Made by a program: the position numbers and the translations under genes. The notes under the pieces were generated by a model, which worked only from the letters and a program-made list of their open reading frames with translations, did no database searches and was not told the DNA's origin. Shown here in pieces: positions 61,086 through 61,231 of a stretch of DNA of 61,231 nucleotides. Each line of letters starts with the position of its first letter. Position 1 is the first letter of the stretch. This DNA comes from an uncultured Bacilli bacterium. GTDB taxonomy: Bacteria > Bacillota_I > Bacilli_A > RF39 > UBA660. The stretch is taken from assembly GCA_934096715.1 (NCBI GenBank), contig CAKOMQ010000005.1, positions 1 to 61,231 on the forward strand. Reading direction: 5' to 3'.

Positions 61086-61231
61086 TTGAGAAAATGAGTC
61101 TGATGTGTAAATATAGGGAAGTAAGTTCTTCTCTTTTTTATTTAGAAAAGAAGGAAGGTAGTCTGAAAACAAAAAACAAATTTATTTTATAGAATTAAGT
61201 AAAAAAGGGCAGACTTCCCCTTACCCCAAAG

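Larger units (their letters stand above)
60922..61231 (+). other. Poly-G locus 4: promoter, leader and possible dead gene start
   Basis: A promoter (60936-60964), the fourth poly-G element and flanks close to those at 51295-51440. After it, where locus 3 has the surface gene start, the sequence reads AAGGAAGG then CTGAAAACAAAAAAC and a stop, so no intact downstream start is visible before the window ends. GGAAG..AGTCTG and CAGACT.TCC (about 61153-61216) form an inverted repeat. Confidence 0.55.

Noticed and set aside
61004..61192. 62-residue reading frame through poly-G copy 4
   Set aside because: No SD, and the frame is not shared with copy 3 because of a one-base difference; treated as leader.

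Overview
The window is about 61 kb of very AT-rich Firmicutes-type DNA that uses TGA as an ordinary stop. The gene set (glmS ribozyme, T-box, DivIVA/SepF, RNase Y, MurE with the DNPR motif of the meso-diaminopimelate type, a SigK-like sporulation sigma factor, a Cse60-like protein, YtxH, LemA) points to a walled, low-GC member of Bacilli. It most resembles uncultured gut lineages near RF39/Mollicutes-Erysipelotrichia. This placement is inferred from gene content and composition, not from a phylogeny.

Layout. 1-1837: end of a tRNA-Phe gene followed by a two-gene accessory cassette (DUF3800 nuclease-like plus DUF3644 protein with a HEPN RNxxxH motif). 1838-3640: two unidentified structured RNAs, a Cys-rich membrane-anchored surface protein, and a glmS ribozyme that controls glmS (3642-5402). 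5403-10959: a metallopeptidase, a secreted dockerin protein with a membrane-anchored cohesin-like partner, and sigK. 11040-18809: polA-mutM, a tandemly duplicated type I toxin-antitoxin-like locus, cca-dnaD-nth and a membrane XRE regulator. 18913-24840: a secreted protein, a 700-base AT-rich gap with AGGGTCAA repeats, a 23S rRNA methyltransferase, a MazG-like protein, a phospholipase-like protein, deoD and recA (SOS-box-like site). 25077-33852: rny, a second dockerin/anchor pair (the dockerin is on a glucosaminidase), sepF, divIVA, cdsA and rseP.

33853-39096 holds two related surface-protein genes. Each has its own promoter and a start codon followed by a 10-G tract that puts the N-terminus out of frame with the body, which is the signature of a poly-G contingency (phase-variation) locus. 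Two further copies of the poly-G element lie at 51241-51465 (before a third surface protein) and 60936-61140. 39241-51072: ffh, an HNH-like protein, a CmpB-like membrane protein, an SDR, a YnbB-type PLP enzyme, murE, a GH31 glycosidase, and a T-box-led operon ending in a leucyl-tRNA synthetase with a complete Nudix domain inside its editing domain. 51122-51232 carries an apparent orphan copy of the toxin-locus antisense RNA. 53074-60921: a Cse60-like protein, trmB, a lipoprotein/envelope cluster, and a LemA-DUF2207 pair.

The main themes are replication, repair and translation housekeeping, interleaved with an envelope programme: anchored cohesin/dockerin pairs, wall hydrolase, poly-G-associated surface proteins, lipoproteins, and division proteins. 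The strongest candidates for something undescribed are the poly-G hairpin element family, the duplicated toxin/antisense locus with its orphan antitoxin RNA, the HEPN-DUF3644/DUF3800 cassette, the Nudix-LeuRS fusion, and a hairpin-plus-terminator RNA motif that occurs three times.
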